In this document: positions 11,501-22,904 of the stretch, piece after piece
Layout of the letters: each line of letters starts with the position of its first letter
Numbering within the stretch: the stretch's first letter is position 1
From: Coix lacryma-jobi var. lacryma-jobi
Lineage: Eukaryota; Streptophyta; Magnoliopsida; Poales; Poaceae
DNA: 64,000 nt
Assembly: GCA_009763385.1 (NCBI GenBank)
Contig: CM019824.1
Span: 106,286,660 to 106,350,659, forward strand
Direction of reading: 5' to 3'
The notes under the pieces: generated by a model
The model's database searches: none
Seen by the model: the letters and a program-made list of their open reading frames with translations, nothing else
What the model was told of the DNA's origin: nothing
Program-made: the position numbers and the translations under genes

Positions 11501-12778
11501 GGCGGAACTTATTTGGTATCCCCGATCCAACTCTACTAACCCGAGATTACTTCTTATAGCAAAATTCTCACTTATGAAAGAATGCGATGCTCCGGAATCA
11601 AACAACACAACTGCGGGGCATTGATTAACAAGAAACGTACCAGCGGTGACAGGTTCTCATTCTGGCACTTGCTCAATAGTGGTGAAGTGCACGTGGCCAG
11701 TGCGAGGTCGGGGCTGGGTGTACTGCTTCTTCGGCTGGGGACACTGATGTGACAGGTGTCCGGTCTGACCACAGTTGTAGCACGGTCCAATCACATACGG
11801 GGTCTTGGCACCTCCTGAACCTCCTGTCTTTGCTTTGTTCTGCATCATGGGAGCGGTGTAGGGCTTCTGAAAACTCGGGCGGGAGCGGTTGGTGGATATC
11901 TTCCTCTACGGGGGACGAAACCTTGCTCCTGCAACTGGCGGGCGATACGGGGTGCGTGCTCCGAAAGAGGTCCTCTGTTGAGATGAACCTCCTTCGTTTG
12001 CACGACGGCAGTTTTCTGTCGCCAGCCTGCTGTCATTCGCCGCTTGGTTCAGGCAGTCACTGACAAAGTCACTGAAGGTGGTACGGTGACTGTTTCCCAT
12101 CTTGGAGAGCATGGTGGCACTCATGCCACGCTTGAAACTTGCGATCTTCTTGGATTCCGTGTTGACGAAATCTGGGGCATAGCGAGACAGGTTGTTGAAG
12201 CTATGGAGGTATTCTGACATGGACCTGGTTCCTTGGGATAGCCTCATAAACTCTGTGACCTTCATTTCCATCAAACCACTGGGGATGTAGTGGTTGCGCG
12301 TAGCAGTAGAAAATTGGTCCCACATGACCGGTGCATTAGCTGGCAGGGATGCACGGTACTGGGACCACCATAGCCCTGCGGGTCCTTCCAGCATGTGGGT
12401 GGCATATTCTGCCTTGAGCTCTTCAGTCAAGTGGAGCAGATGGAACTTCTGAGTGATGGAGTTGAGCCACTCATCTGCTTCAAGCGGTTCGGTGACTTCC
12501 TTGAATACAGAGGGACGAGTGTCCAAGAAGTCACGGTAGGTACTGTACTGGTTGGGCTCTGGGCCTTAACGCTGCTGATGCTGCTGCGCAGTGTTGTTAG
12601 CGATGTTGCGGAGGCTGGCCTCCATGTGCCTCGGCGTCTCTTTCATGTTCCTCTAACTACCCAGAAATTGGCCGAAAAACACTTCCGGCGTCATTGGTGC
12701 CTGTGGGGGTGGTGGCAGATTCTTCTCCTGTCCAGACCCCTGTCCACGTTGGCTGCGAGTGTGTGCCGGCATCTTCAT
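8336..12778 (-). pseudogene. Gypsy-1 gag-pol polyprotein (protease, RT, RNase H, integrase, chromodomain), seven internal stops
   Basis: A single frame of 1,481 codons begins at ATG 12778 (MKMPAHTRSQ). It makes the particle protein and the enzymes that copy and insert the element. Visible parts are: gag core; zinc knuckle CYNCGQTGHLSHQC at residues about 333-346; protease DSGASHSF at about 394; reverse transcriptase with FIDD at about 706-709; RNase H with DASKIGLG and YIDHKSL; integrase with an HHCC finger, VSDRGPQF and GQTERVNQ; then a chromodomain. In-frame stops lie at 12653, 12566, about 11906, 11657, 11363, 10178 and 8600. Each is a TAG, TAA or TGA that one C-to-T change from CAG, CAA or CGA would give. 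No frameshift was found by frame arithmetic. The copy cannot make full-length protein now. Gag and pol in one frame is usual for the Del/Tekay clade. Confidence 0.93.
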
Positions 12779-13095
12779 GTCCCATTAATAAGCAATCATT
12801 AGGTGATGTCACATTGATCATGAATAAATACTGTGCTGTACATAATTCGAAAATTTAGCACACGACTAAGTATAAGTACTCATTTCCATACAACACCACA
12901 GGATAATTGCTAGAGAATAAGATATGCAAACGATGGATCTTCCATAAAATGTGCCAGATTGAAGTCTGGACTTTGTCCAAAAGACACATATGTGATGATA
13001 CAACTTAAACATAAAACCAACACATGTTCAGATTACAACGTCAGCGAGCATGCTCAAGCTATACAAAAGAAAACGACTCCTAGCGAAACTAACGC
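12779..13095 (-). other. Untranslated spacer between ORF0 and gag
   Basis: About 320 bases lie between the ORF0 stop and the gag ATG. I see no coding sequence or clear signal. How gag is translated downstream of ORF0 is not visible. Confidence 0.6.
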
Positions 13096-14130
13096 TCAGG
13101 CGTCTCCAGCGGCGGATGCGGCGTCCTCCTCATCGGTGTCCATCATCGGCTCGTCGGCGTGGTCTTCGTCATCCGAAGAAGGCTCTGGACCAAGCACTAC
13201 CCCGTCCTGGGGCTCCTGGGCCTCGTCTGCTGGGGTCTCGTCAGCTGCTGGGGCGGCGGCCTCCTGTACGGCCTGATGCATCTGGTGAACTGCCTCATGG
13301 AGCTGGTCGATGTAGGCCTGCTGGTGATGTATCTGCTGTATTAGTTGATGGGCGCCCTCTCTGAGCTGGTCAAGCGCTGTGCGGGCCTCGTCTCGTTGTA
13401 GGGATGCCGTCAGGTACATCTGCTCAGCGAGGGTCCTGGCGGTGGTCTCTGCACCTACGGTGGCACGTGCATCGTCACGCTCGAGAGTGATCTGGTGGAT
13501 CTTCTCCTATAGTCGGGCTACCTCAGCATCAAACTCTTCCTGCAGCTTCCTCTTGCTTTGGTAGGTGGCGGTGAGGGTGATGGACACGCTCTCAAGGTTG
13601 TGCTCCAGACTCTCACACACACCCACCAAAGCTCTGGTGGCGCTCATCGCAGACGTCTCGCAGAAGAACCTCTCCTCGGGACTCCCGGTCAAGACTGACT
13701 CCAAGGTCTGCCCCCAGCGCAATAGAAAAGGTGATCCACGAGGGAACACTCCTGCCATCGCACTAGCAAGGTCGGCGGGAAAACGGGCGATGATGTCCTT
13801 CAGCACTAGATATGCTGCCTTGTTAGCACCATCCTTGGCACAACTGCCTTTGGTGATTTCTGTCCATCCTGACCAGTGGGGCTTGGCAGGCAAGGCTTTG
13901 ACCTTGATCTGCACCATGACCAACGAATCCTGCCCATAGATCTCCTTCTACCATGAGTACCTAGGCTCCTGTCCCTCCTCATAGCCCACTGCCTGCAGGA
14001 TCCTCCAAAGGATAGTCGGCAACCCGAAGTAGGTCAAAAACGTCTTCTTGGTCAACTTGGTGGCCAAGCGGTGACGTGGAACTCCTCTGCCTCCGGTGGC
14101 CTTGCGAGCAGTCAACTTAGTCCGGGCCAT
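13096..14130 (-). pseudogene. Gypsy-1 ORF0: histone H3 tail-like N-terminus, coiled coil and acidic tail
   Basis: One frame of 345 codons upstream of gag, with TAG stops at residues 61 (13948-13950) and 208 (13507-13509). I chose ATG 14130 because residues 2-15 then read ARTKLTARKATGGR, which aligns with histone H3 residues 1-14. An LATK block follows, matching H3 20-23 with one residue inserted. The H3 sites K4, K9, T3, T6, R2 and R8 are kept, while S10 is Ala. Histone similarity stops there, so the histone fold is absent. Residues about 193-290 are Q/E/R-rich with heptad-like spacing, suggesting a coiled coil. The last about 28 residues are strongly acidic (SSDDEDHADEP, DTDEEDA). The middle (about 30-190) is unrecognised. 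Function is inferred only: a chromatin-interacting accessory protein. Its ATG directly follows a good 3' splice site. It is not a host histone gene, because it lies between the primer site and gag. Confidence 0.75.
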
Positions 14131-14374
14131 CTGTAGAAACAAAAGGGTTTCAAACTCGCGTGAGACGCATATTAAGTTGGCAAATTTTATAGAAAAGGGA
14201 CAACATTTAAATAAGGGGAGGTAATGTAAATGCAAGAATGTAAACATGATGCATGATCGTACTTACGTTCTCACTCACTAATAGTGACTCGTAAGTCCTA
14301 ACATTCTAGTCGGTGGCAAGAAGGATCTCTCATGTGTTATCTACTTGTTCTACACGATCACGTAGTTAGTGTAC
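14131..14374 (-). other. Predicted leader intron before ORF0
   Basis: On the minus strand, donor CTGCAG|GTACAC (14374) and acceptor CCCTTTTGTTTCTACAG (ending 14131) flank 244 bases. Exon 2 would start exactly at the ORF0 ATG. This is a prediction from consensus sites only. Confidence 0.4.
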
Positions 14375-14844
14375 CTGCAGAAAATTCATTTCAGCCCAAA
14401 GCAAATCCCAATGGTAAAAATATCGGAGTATTGGCTCTTATGCACGAATACATAGAAGCCAACACTAAACACCATGCAGCAATCCAGAAAACATACCCAA
14501 AACATTGATACCCTCATATGTGTTTGCGTGGAGCTCGCACATACTTGGTATAAGAACTCTCACCTAGACCGACGGTTGGACGGTCATGCTCTCATATCTT
14601 ACAAAATCATTTTATACATGTTTTCACGATCGACGCATTCTCTTTTCCCTCGAGAATGGACCAGCAAATAAAGATCCAGCATGAAGCAAAACCCTGAACC
14701 CTGTTAGTAGTTAAGCCACCTGAATCCTAATGTAGGGCTTAAGGACAAGACTGGGCACACTTAATAATAAAAATAGTTTTGAAAATAGTTTTGAAATACC
14801 CATTTTAGTTGAAAAATAGCTCCTTTCGGACGTAATCACTTGAA

Positions 14845-14860
14845 CCATGCTCTGATACCA
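14845..14860 (-). other. Primer-binding site of Gypsy-1
   Basis: The minus strand reads TGGTATCAGAGCATGG two bases inside the LTR end. It is complementary to the 3' end of initiator methionine tRNA, as usual for chromoviruses. Confidence 0.9.
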
Positions 14861-14862
14861 GC

Positions 14863-17800
14863 TGTGGCGGAACCGTCCAGATTATAAGAACTCAAGTACC
14901 GTCTTAGTCAAATTCGTCTGACATCGACCCGTACTTGAATCCATATAACCCCGGTAGTCCGGAAATGTCGAAGGATTTCAAACATCGTACAACATACAAG
15001 ATCGCATCGTTCAAGTATTGCATTCGTAAGGATACACCACAGTTAAACGAAACCGAATTTAAACATCAGAGTGCGGAAATAAAGAGTTATTACAATACTG
15101 AGTTTCAAAGTGCGGAAGCTTTAAATGAGTTTTGAAACACGACCACCACACATGTGGTCCAATTAAGACATTGTTTAATAACTCAACTCAACTTGACTCA
15201 CTCCTCCTTTTTCAGATAATGTGCCACCAACAGTCTTATTCCAGCAAAAGAAAAGGGGAAGCTTCTTGACGACCCTACCCTGGGCCTACTCCTCATCACC
15301 CTCCACCGGGTAGAGGCAGTGCTTACAATAGCCATAATACACCTGGCCATCTGCAACAAACGGGATAAACCCTGAGTACGGGAATGTACTCAGCTAGACT
15401 TACCCGTCCAACTGAAAATAAAAGACACCAAGGGTATGCAAGGCTTTTTGGTGGAGCTGGGATCATTTAGTTGCGAAAAGCTCAAATTGAGGGAAGAAAT
15501 ATTAATGGTATCAGTGAGCAACCAAGTTTTAGACCTACCTCTTAGTCTAGATTTGCACCTGAACTATTACATACACTTGAGTCTAATCAATCAATAATAT
15601 AACCATATCCAGTTGACTTATCCACATTTTAGTTGAACCTCTAACCTCACATGGAATTGTATCGTGGTGAAGCTCGCCAAAGTTTCCCACTAACCGGGGG
15701 AGACGGCGACTCGAATCGAATTCCAAACCAGCTGGTGAAAGACCTTTAATACCAACCCACACTTTCCCCGTCGGGTCCATGCATTGGGTAACCGCTCGAT
15801 GCTTGTTCGTGGTGGTAATCGTCACGGCTCACAGCACGGACCACCCAATTGGAACTATACGATGGCCATTCCGCAGCAGATCGTGTTTCCATACTAGAGG
15901 GTGCGACATGGGTTGAGACCGGCCCGAACAGCTTCTAACCGGCTTTGGGGTCGATGATTACGGCACCGACATATCCCTAAGTAAAAGGGCGCGTTCAAAA
16001 ATGAACGAGGGCCAACATCGATACAAACCTACACGATCCAACGGACGGACTGCCCCAAGTTTCCAAACTTGTGCCTTGCCTTCCAGATGACCATATTTCA
16101 TTACTACTCAGGTTCTTTTTCCACGATAGCAAATATAGCCAACCGTGATCCGGTAAATACCCATCAGGGGTATTACGGAAACATCCTTACCTACTACTTT
16201 TATTAAGCAGGCTAAGCAATTCTACATATAAGTAAGTAACAGGATGACAAGGTAGGAGTAAACAATAATCAAGGAAGGGTAATGCAGCAATTTAGAATTC
16301 AATCAACTCCTATACATAATGCATCACAATAAAACTACTCAAGTAAATTAATTACAAAAGCTGGGAGACTTAAAATGCTCCGGGGCTTGCCTTGGGAGAA
16401 GACTGAGGCCTCGTGAGCGGGGCACTCAGGAAAGTTAGAGTCCTGTGCGGGGTCGACCTCCTCGGCTTGGGGTAGCTCCGGGATCTCCTGCTCGACGCTT
16501 GCCTCAGTCTCCTGGCTGGGCTCCGGGATTGTCGATCCTATTGCAATACGGTGGATAATAACAAATAAATAATAAAGTATGGTGCGAAATATGGTGGTAT
16601 GAAATGCAAACATTTCTTGCAAACCAACAAAACCAACTTGTTGAAACACTTTTGACATTGAGGAAAAACACTTAATTACCACATAAAACAAAACCATTAT
16701 TTCAACTATTTCCTATTTATTAATTCAAAAGAAACTCAGGTTTGAACTGCAAGTACATTTTCTGAACTCATAAAAATCCACAAAAATTCCAGAAGGTAAC
16801 CAACACTAATTGGACTTCACTGCCCAAATTCTAGCAAGAGATAAAATACAGAACAGCAGATACAAAAAGATGAAATATACTGCTCAAAAGATGCTTTGAA
16901 CTAACTTTTCACACAAAAAGTGTCAAACAACAGATTTCATATTTTTCCTAGCTTTACCTACTTATAACCACTCTACTGCAGAAAATTCACTGTCAAAGCA
17001 TAAACACATAAACCTACACACAATAAACAAATTTACTCCAGATTTACCCATTTGAACTATAACCCTACAGGAAAAGGGTGACAACCTCATTTTCCTATTT
17101 TTTCCTGGTTCTATTCCACACTTCATATTTGTCAAGAAAGTTCCACGAACAGAAACATTATATTATTTTCTACATGAATTTCCTAAGAAAAACACAGAAA
17201 AGCACATTTGTACAGCAACTTCATATTTTTCCATATAACAACCTATGCTTAACATTTTTTCTAGCTGGAACATCACACACAGAGACTGCACAAAATTTCC
17301 CATATTTTATTTTCACATATAAAATACCTTAACACTTATTCCAAAAAAATAGCCAAAAAGGATTTTAAGCCCTAACAGACACTTTTTCTACATAAAGTGT
17401 CTCATACATTTTTCACAGGTACTTAACATGATAAGAAACCTACACAAATTTTGTCATGAATTAACTCCACCAAAAAACATATAAATCCATTTATCTCAAC
17501 AAAAGCGCATAAACTGGATTAACTAGAAACAGTAATATAAACTTTCACCAAAAATACTTTCATATTTTTCCAGGATAGATCTACTCATGAACAAACTACC
17601 AAAACTAAAAACACCTCATTTGGTTCTTTAAAACGTGCTACACAAAAATAACAAGCTTCCCTGGAAAATAAAACAAAAAGGAAAAATCATTTAAACTTTC
17701 CCGGCCAGGCCTGCGTGAACTCGGTCTATAGACCGTGGGTGTCTGACGCCTGGGACCCGCTGGTATACGGGGCCCATCAGTTAGAGAGAGAAAAGCAGGG

Positions 17801-19334
17801 GAAAGGGTTTGACCGCACGGTTCTCGCCGGCGGTGAGGTGGTGCTCGGCGTGTTCCCCATGACGAGGCGGACCGAGTGGTAGTGATGGTTGGGCTAGCGC
17901 ATGGCCGTAGCTCACCGGCGGCGAGCAATGGCGGACGGCGGCGGCGGCGATGCATGCCTTCGCCGTTTCCGGCGGTCGCCGGCCAAATTAACGGGCGGGT
18001 CGCACTTCACTAACCCTAGGGAGGATAGCTAGGGGGTGGTTTGGCCGAAAAGGCTACAGGAAAGCTCGACCACGTGCGCGGCCATGGCGGACAGTGGCGA
18101 CGCTCGGTCGGGGTAGAAAAGGGGGTGAGAGAGCGGTAGCGTTGAGGCTGGGTGGTGTCTCACCTTGCCTTGGTGTGACGAGGCTTGACGGGGAAGAAGG
18201 GGCTCGGCGGAGGCTCGGTTGGCGAAGAATGGACACTTGCTCTCGTTCGGCGGCAATGGCGACTGAAAGGGGGAAGTGGTGGCGCCGGCGTGGTGGAGCT
18301 CGATCGGCGTTTCCTTCGCGCGCACCGCGTGTGCGAGGCGAAGGCGGAGCTCGGTGCGAGGTGGATTGGATGATGGGGCTCGGTCGTGGCCGGAACAGAG
18401 AGGGGAAGTGGCGGTGGCGAGGGTGTTCGGTGTGGCGCTCGCGTGCAAGAGCGAGGATGGGAGAGGAAGCTGGCGAGGGTGAGCGAGAGTGAGTGAAGGA
18501 GAGGGAGAGGTGTGCGGTGCGCTCGGGTTTTGCTCGGCCGGCGGCGACCCGAGGTCGTGGCGGGGCCACGGCCGACGCGACGTCGCGGCAGAGCGGCGTG
18601 AGCGACGAGGCGGCGCGGCAGGCGAGGCAGCGCGAGAGTGGGCAAGCAAGATCGCTTGCGTGCACGAGTGAGAGAGGATCGCGCGGTGAGAGGCGGGAGC
18701 GGATTTGGCGCAGGGTTTGGCGGCCACGCGGCGGGCCGGCCGGCGTACGGCGCGGCGCGGTCGCTGACCGGCGCGGCGCGGCGTGCGTGGCGCGGGCGCG
18801 GGAGCGGGCCAGCGCGGGTGCAGGGTGGGCCGAAAGGCCGGTTGGGCCGAAAGTGGGGTGCGGGAGAAAAATGTTTTTCCTTTTTCTTTTTCCAAAAAAA
18901 GCTTTTCAAACTTTGACCATTCAAAACAGTTTCAAAAACTCTAAACTAGGCTTTGACCCAAAAATAAAGGTTGCTCAAAATAATTTTCTCTACAACTTTC
19001 GTAAAAGACACTTTTTCTGAAAATCATTTTTACAACCTCCACATAGATAAAGCTAATTCTTGAGCTATAAATCATCTTGTTCTCACATTTTTATTTGTCA
19101 AACCATTTTGAACTAGGTCAAGGTATCAGTATGAAAAGAGTTATTCTCATTATTCTCTATTTTATAAAATTGTTGGCCAAAACACAAATCCAACTAAACA
19201 ACCAAGTCTATAGAAACCAAAATCCAAACAAACAAACCAAGGCAAAAAGCACTTTCATGCACATGGAATGATGCAATGCATCCTAAACCCTAAACCCTAA
19301 ACCCTAATGCAGTGCTTGACACTAGGGTGTCACA
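14863..19334 (-). repeat. 5' LTR of Gypsy-1 (4,472 bp)
   Basis: Bounded by TGTGGCGGAACC next to the primer-binding site and GGTGTCACA at 19334. 18078-19334 matches the remnant 3' LTR. It contains the GC-rich block (about 17,700-18,870) and telomere-type repeats near its outer end that the other LTR lacks. No clear TATA box was found. Confidence 0.9.
19282..19307. repeat. Interstitial telomere-type repeats (CCCTAAA)n
   Basis: CCTAAACCCTAAACCCTAAA followed by CCCTAA. It replaces 31 bases present at the same position of the sister LTR (8250-8280); flanks GCAATGCAT and CTAATGCAG are shared. Confidence 0.9.
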
Positions 19335-20096
19335 AAACCCTAAGGTTATTCTGGACCAACTCGAAGAAGATGCAGATTCGACGGCCACGCCCGCACAACT
19401 GGTAGCGTTGCCTCGACGCAACCTCACCGATTGCCGCCACGTGTCGCCATCGCTCTGCTTGTCCTTTTCACGGACCTCGCCCCGTTTTTGTGGCCGAAAC
19501 CGGGAAACCTGTCTTCATGACCAACCCCCGGTTTTGAGGCCCAAACCAGGAAACCAGCCGCCCATCACCTGAGTTTTGTGGCCCAAACTCAGAAACCCGC
19601 CAGCGCCCAGGTTTTGAGGCCCAAACCTGGAAACCGTCCTCAGCCCGAGTTTTGTGGCCCAAACTCGGCAAACCCGCAGCACCCAAGTTTTGTGGCCCAA
19701 ACCTGGAAACCGTCCACCGGGGCTTTTTCTGTGGCTCAACCACCAAACCGACGTTGTAGAGGGGATGCACCGCTCGTGCACCCTGTCCACCGACACGTGT
19801 CCCTAGGTCCTTTACCCGAGCAACACTATGCCCCGCAAGTCTTCGCTCGTCACTGTCCCAGGCTGTCAGCCACCACAGCTGATCCTCAGGCCACCGGTCC
19901 CTCAGTCCAAGCCTCACGTCCGCCCTTCACCGCTCTCGGTCCATCGGCACGGTACGTCTCTACTTGACCTTCACCTTGCCTTTGATCACTGTATCCGTGC
20001 TCGACACCTGCACAGCACAAGCCCAAGAACATGCGCATTATACCAGTTGACAATCACTCATCACTCAGAGACTCGGCATACACCCATGTATCTGCA
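19335..20096 (-). mobile_element. Copia family A LTR fragment A4
   Basis: Minus-strand LTR start (TGCAGATACATGG at 20096) through the hairpin array to AAACCCTAAGG, where Gypsy-1 inserted. It preserves the uninterrupted site (CACCTTGCCTTTGATCAC near 19970) that CACTA-1 entered in A5. On the right it joins the LTR tail of A5 at GCGGGACACC. Confidence 0.8.
19482..19712. repeat. Hairpin array in A4
   Basis: Six units of the family A hairpin type with paired arms CAGGTTT/AAACCTG, TGAGTTT/AAACTCA and CGAGTTT/AAACTCG, plus imperfect CCGGTTT units. Confidence 0.85.
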
Positions 20097-20150
20097 GCGG
20101 GACACCATAAGAACTTGAAAGGACCGAATCAGCCTAGAGGGGGGTGAATA

Positions 20151-22904
20151 CACTACAAAATGGACCCCCTTTTTGCAACGCATATATGCGTTGCGAAAGG
20201 TCGATATATACGTTGATGAGGTCTATACCAACGCATTTACTATGTGTTGCTAAAAGTGGTGTTGCAAGGGTCTATTACAACACCTACATATGCGTTGGTA
20301 ACACCTATAAATAAGCGTTGCAAAGTTGCAACGGATATTGATAGGCCCTAGCAACGCTTATACGTGTTTGTACAAATCACGGATGAATTACTTCTGTAGC
20401 TCATTGCAGTGTTTAGAATTTGATTTTTGCTACACTTATATGTGTAGCTAGGAATAAGCCATCTAATAAATAAGATTTCAAATTATCCAAACAGAGAAAT
20501 AAAGCATTTACAATTTAATTGGAAAATTAGATATCATCTCACACATAAGAAATAATAATAACACTCAACCATATATCAATTTTTTTGAAGAATTACAATG
20601 AGAACATCTGCATAATTCTTATTCACAACACATGTTCATATGAAAGTTAAATACAGAAAAACAAATAAGTCTTCTAAATGACACAAGGCCTCCATTATCA
20701 CGTTCAGGCTATTTCATCCATTTGTTCTTCTCGACCTATGTACTCCTCCATTATTATGTCCAGGGTACCTCGTCTATTTTTCTTCTCGATCTCATGTTTA
20801 GGCTATCTCATCCCATAATCTACGGATGAAAATTAAAGTATATTAGTATGGGACATTTAGGAGATTAGAAACTAGTAATTATGGCTGCAGTAGCTCCTGT
20901 CGAGAACTTTATGAAAACTAAAGAACAACACATATATCTTAGAAAAATAGTCATGAAAAAACCTCATTGTAACTACCATACATGATAAATACAATTGAAT
21001 TAATGAGTGAGGAAAACAGATGGAAGGTACTCAAACCTCAATGGTTGTTTTAAGATGGTGCATCAATTATATCTATCTTCTTAAACTAGGAAAAAAACTG
21101 AAATCAACTTCGGTATATAGAGAAGGGAACATAGGCGCATAGCTTCATTTTGTGAGGATGCTAGAATTATCAAGATGGTAAGATTGGACTATAGAGATTA
21201 CACATTAGCAGAGCTGATTCTGTATGTCTGCAACTACAGTTGTGAGGATGGAAAGAATGAAAGCCATACCAGTTCACACATACTGTTAGTTCTGTAGAGG
21301 TTGCATATTCCTGATCCACTGAACAAGAAAAGGAGTTAGTCCATTTGATTACTAAATACTAGTAGCTGCCATGATATCTGCATCTATATGGCACGACAAA
21401 GTTGATCAGCCAAAACTGTAGAACAGTGAAGGGGTGGTCAAGGAAGAAGCTATAAGAATTAAAAAAATGGACCTGAGAAAAAACAATCTATTTATAAATT
21501 TAGTATGTCTTTCAGTTAAGTAGTCTGCCAGTACGTGCATCATCTCTGGTATCCACATTTTCATGAACCCTTACGTAAAATATAATTATAAACATTGTAC
21601 ATTGCAGATAGTAATGTGATTACCTTTGCCATAATTTGGTAATTTGGAAAATGTGCATATAGTGCAAAATGTCCATGCCTTATTTCCACGAGTGTAGAAG
21701 TTCAGATCAATGCCTTGTTTCCAAATGTTCAGCAACTCCAGGAAGTCTCATCTGGAAAAAAACACCATTTAATTTGGTTTTTCATTTTGATCTAGAAGAC
21801 TAATACTGTGTTGGTTTTATGTACTACTGTATGATACACGATAATTGTGCTCTCTCATATATTAATGCATTGTTTAGAAGGTAGATTAAATTGCATGCAG
21901 GTCTGTCAATATATGTTTATATATATCTAATTTGAAAATGCAGGCAAGTGTATATACTGGCAAAAGGAATTCGCTGATCTTGCTAGACATTAAATTTTAT
22001 TTATTACAACCTTAATTATTCAATTACATTATACCTCAATATCAAAGCAGAAAAGTTTAGAAGATATACCTTCATCTGCAGTCTGCACAAGTTAAATTAA
22101 TAAATTAAAGATAGCTCTATGCCAAAGCACTAATAATAATCACACATGGAAATATAGGAGTGTAGATTTTAGGAGAAGGATAAATTATAGAATTAGAATA
22201 AATTGCAGAATTGCTCAATTTCTTTCCATTTGGGATGTTCGGTGGTGAGACTTACCAAACAGTTTGTACTGATCTCTTCAATTACAGGTAGTGGAACTTC
22301 TAATCGTCTACACCATCAACTCGTGATTTTCCCTGTAAGATGCTATGCAATTACCACACCTGAAAAGCCAGAGGTGACTGGGCATCGGATCTGGCGGACG
22401 TCAGAGGAGAGATTTGATTGGGATTAGACCTGGACGTGAGAAGATAGCTGCAAAACAAGTGATGATTGGGGATCAGACCAGGAAATCAGAAGAGAGATGT
22501 GATTGGGGTGATTGCGGATCAGACCTGAGAGATTGTGGAGACGGATTGGTTCAATCTTGCCGCGCGCTGTCGTTGGCCAGTGCTCACTGCCGTTGGCATG
22601 CTCGCAGCGGAGACGATCGGTGAGGGTGGCCAACTCACGGGCCTCCTATCTGGATGGACCATGCCTCCGCCCGCCGCACACCTCATGCTCAACATCAGTA
22701 TCTATGCTCAATGGAGATCTGATCTATTAGCAAACTAGGATATATGGTTTGACGTGGGAGAAAAAAGGAGCAAATACGGGGAGTTTGGAACCGGTGGGCA
22801 CGCCTCGCGTAGGAAGCGGGGAGGTGGGATCGGGGCTGACGCGGTAACGCATCTTAGTAGCGTTGGTACACATATGTTGCAATATGGGGGTTTGTATTGT
22901 AGTG
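20151..22904. mobile_element. CACTA-2, non-autonomous CACTA element (2,754 bp)
   Basis: Termini are CACTACAAAATGGACCCCC and GGGGGTTTGTATTGTAGTG. The TSD ata is at 20148-20150 and 22905-22907. Subterminal regions carry repeated GCAACGCATAT/GCGTTGC motifs. No transposase or recognisable captured gene was found; the interior is AT-rich apart from about 22,370-22,700. The empty site is intact at 34126 in the other LTR. Confidence 0.95.

Larger units (their letters stand above)
7050..19334 (-). mobile_element. Gypsy-1, Del/Tekay-type chromovirus, 3' LTR truncated
   Basis: Minus-strand order is 5' LTR (14863-19334), primer-binding site, ORF0, gag-pol with chromodomain, polypurine tract (8313-8330), then a 3' LTR of which only 7050-8312 remains. 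LTR termini are TGTGACACCC and CCGCCACA. On the right it abuts a family A LTR (A4) at AAACC. The matching left target copy is lost with the truncation. gag-pol and ORF0 contain nine in-frame stops but no frameshift. Confidence 0.9.

Noticed and set aside
13948..14247. Host histone H3 gene or pseudogene
   Set aside because: Only about 24 residues resemble H3, the histone fold is absent, and the frame continues into an element ORF between the primer-binding site and gag.
14845..14860. tRNA gene at the TGGTATCAGAGC sequence
   Set aside because: It is a 16-base primer-binding site beside an LTR, with no tRNA arms. The same holds at 34088 and 45088.
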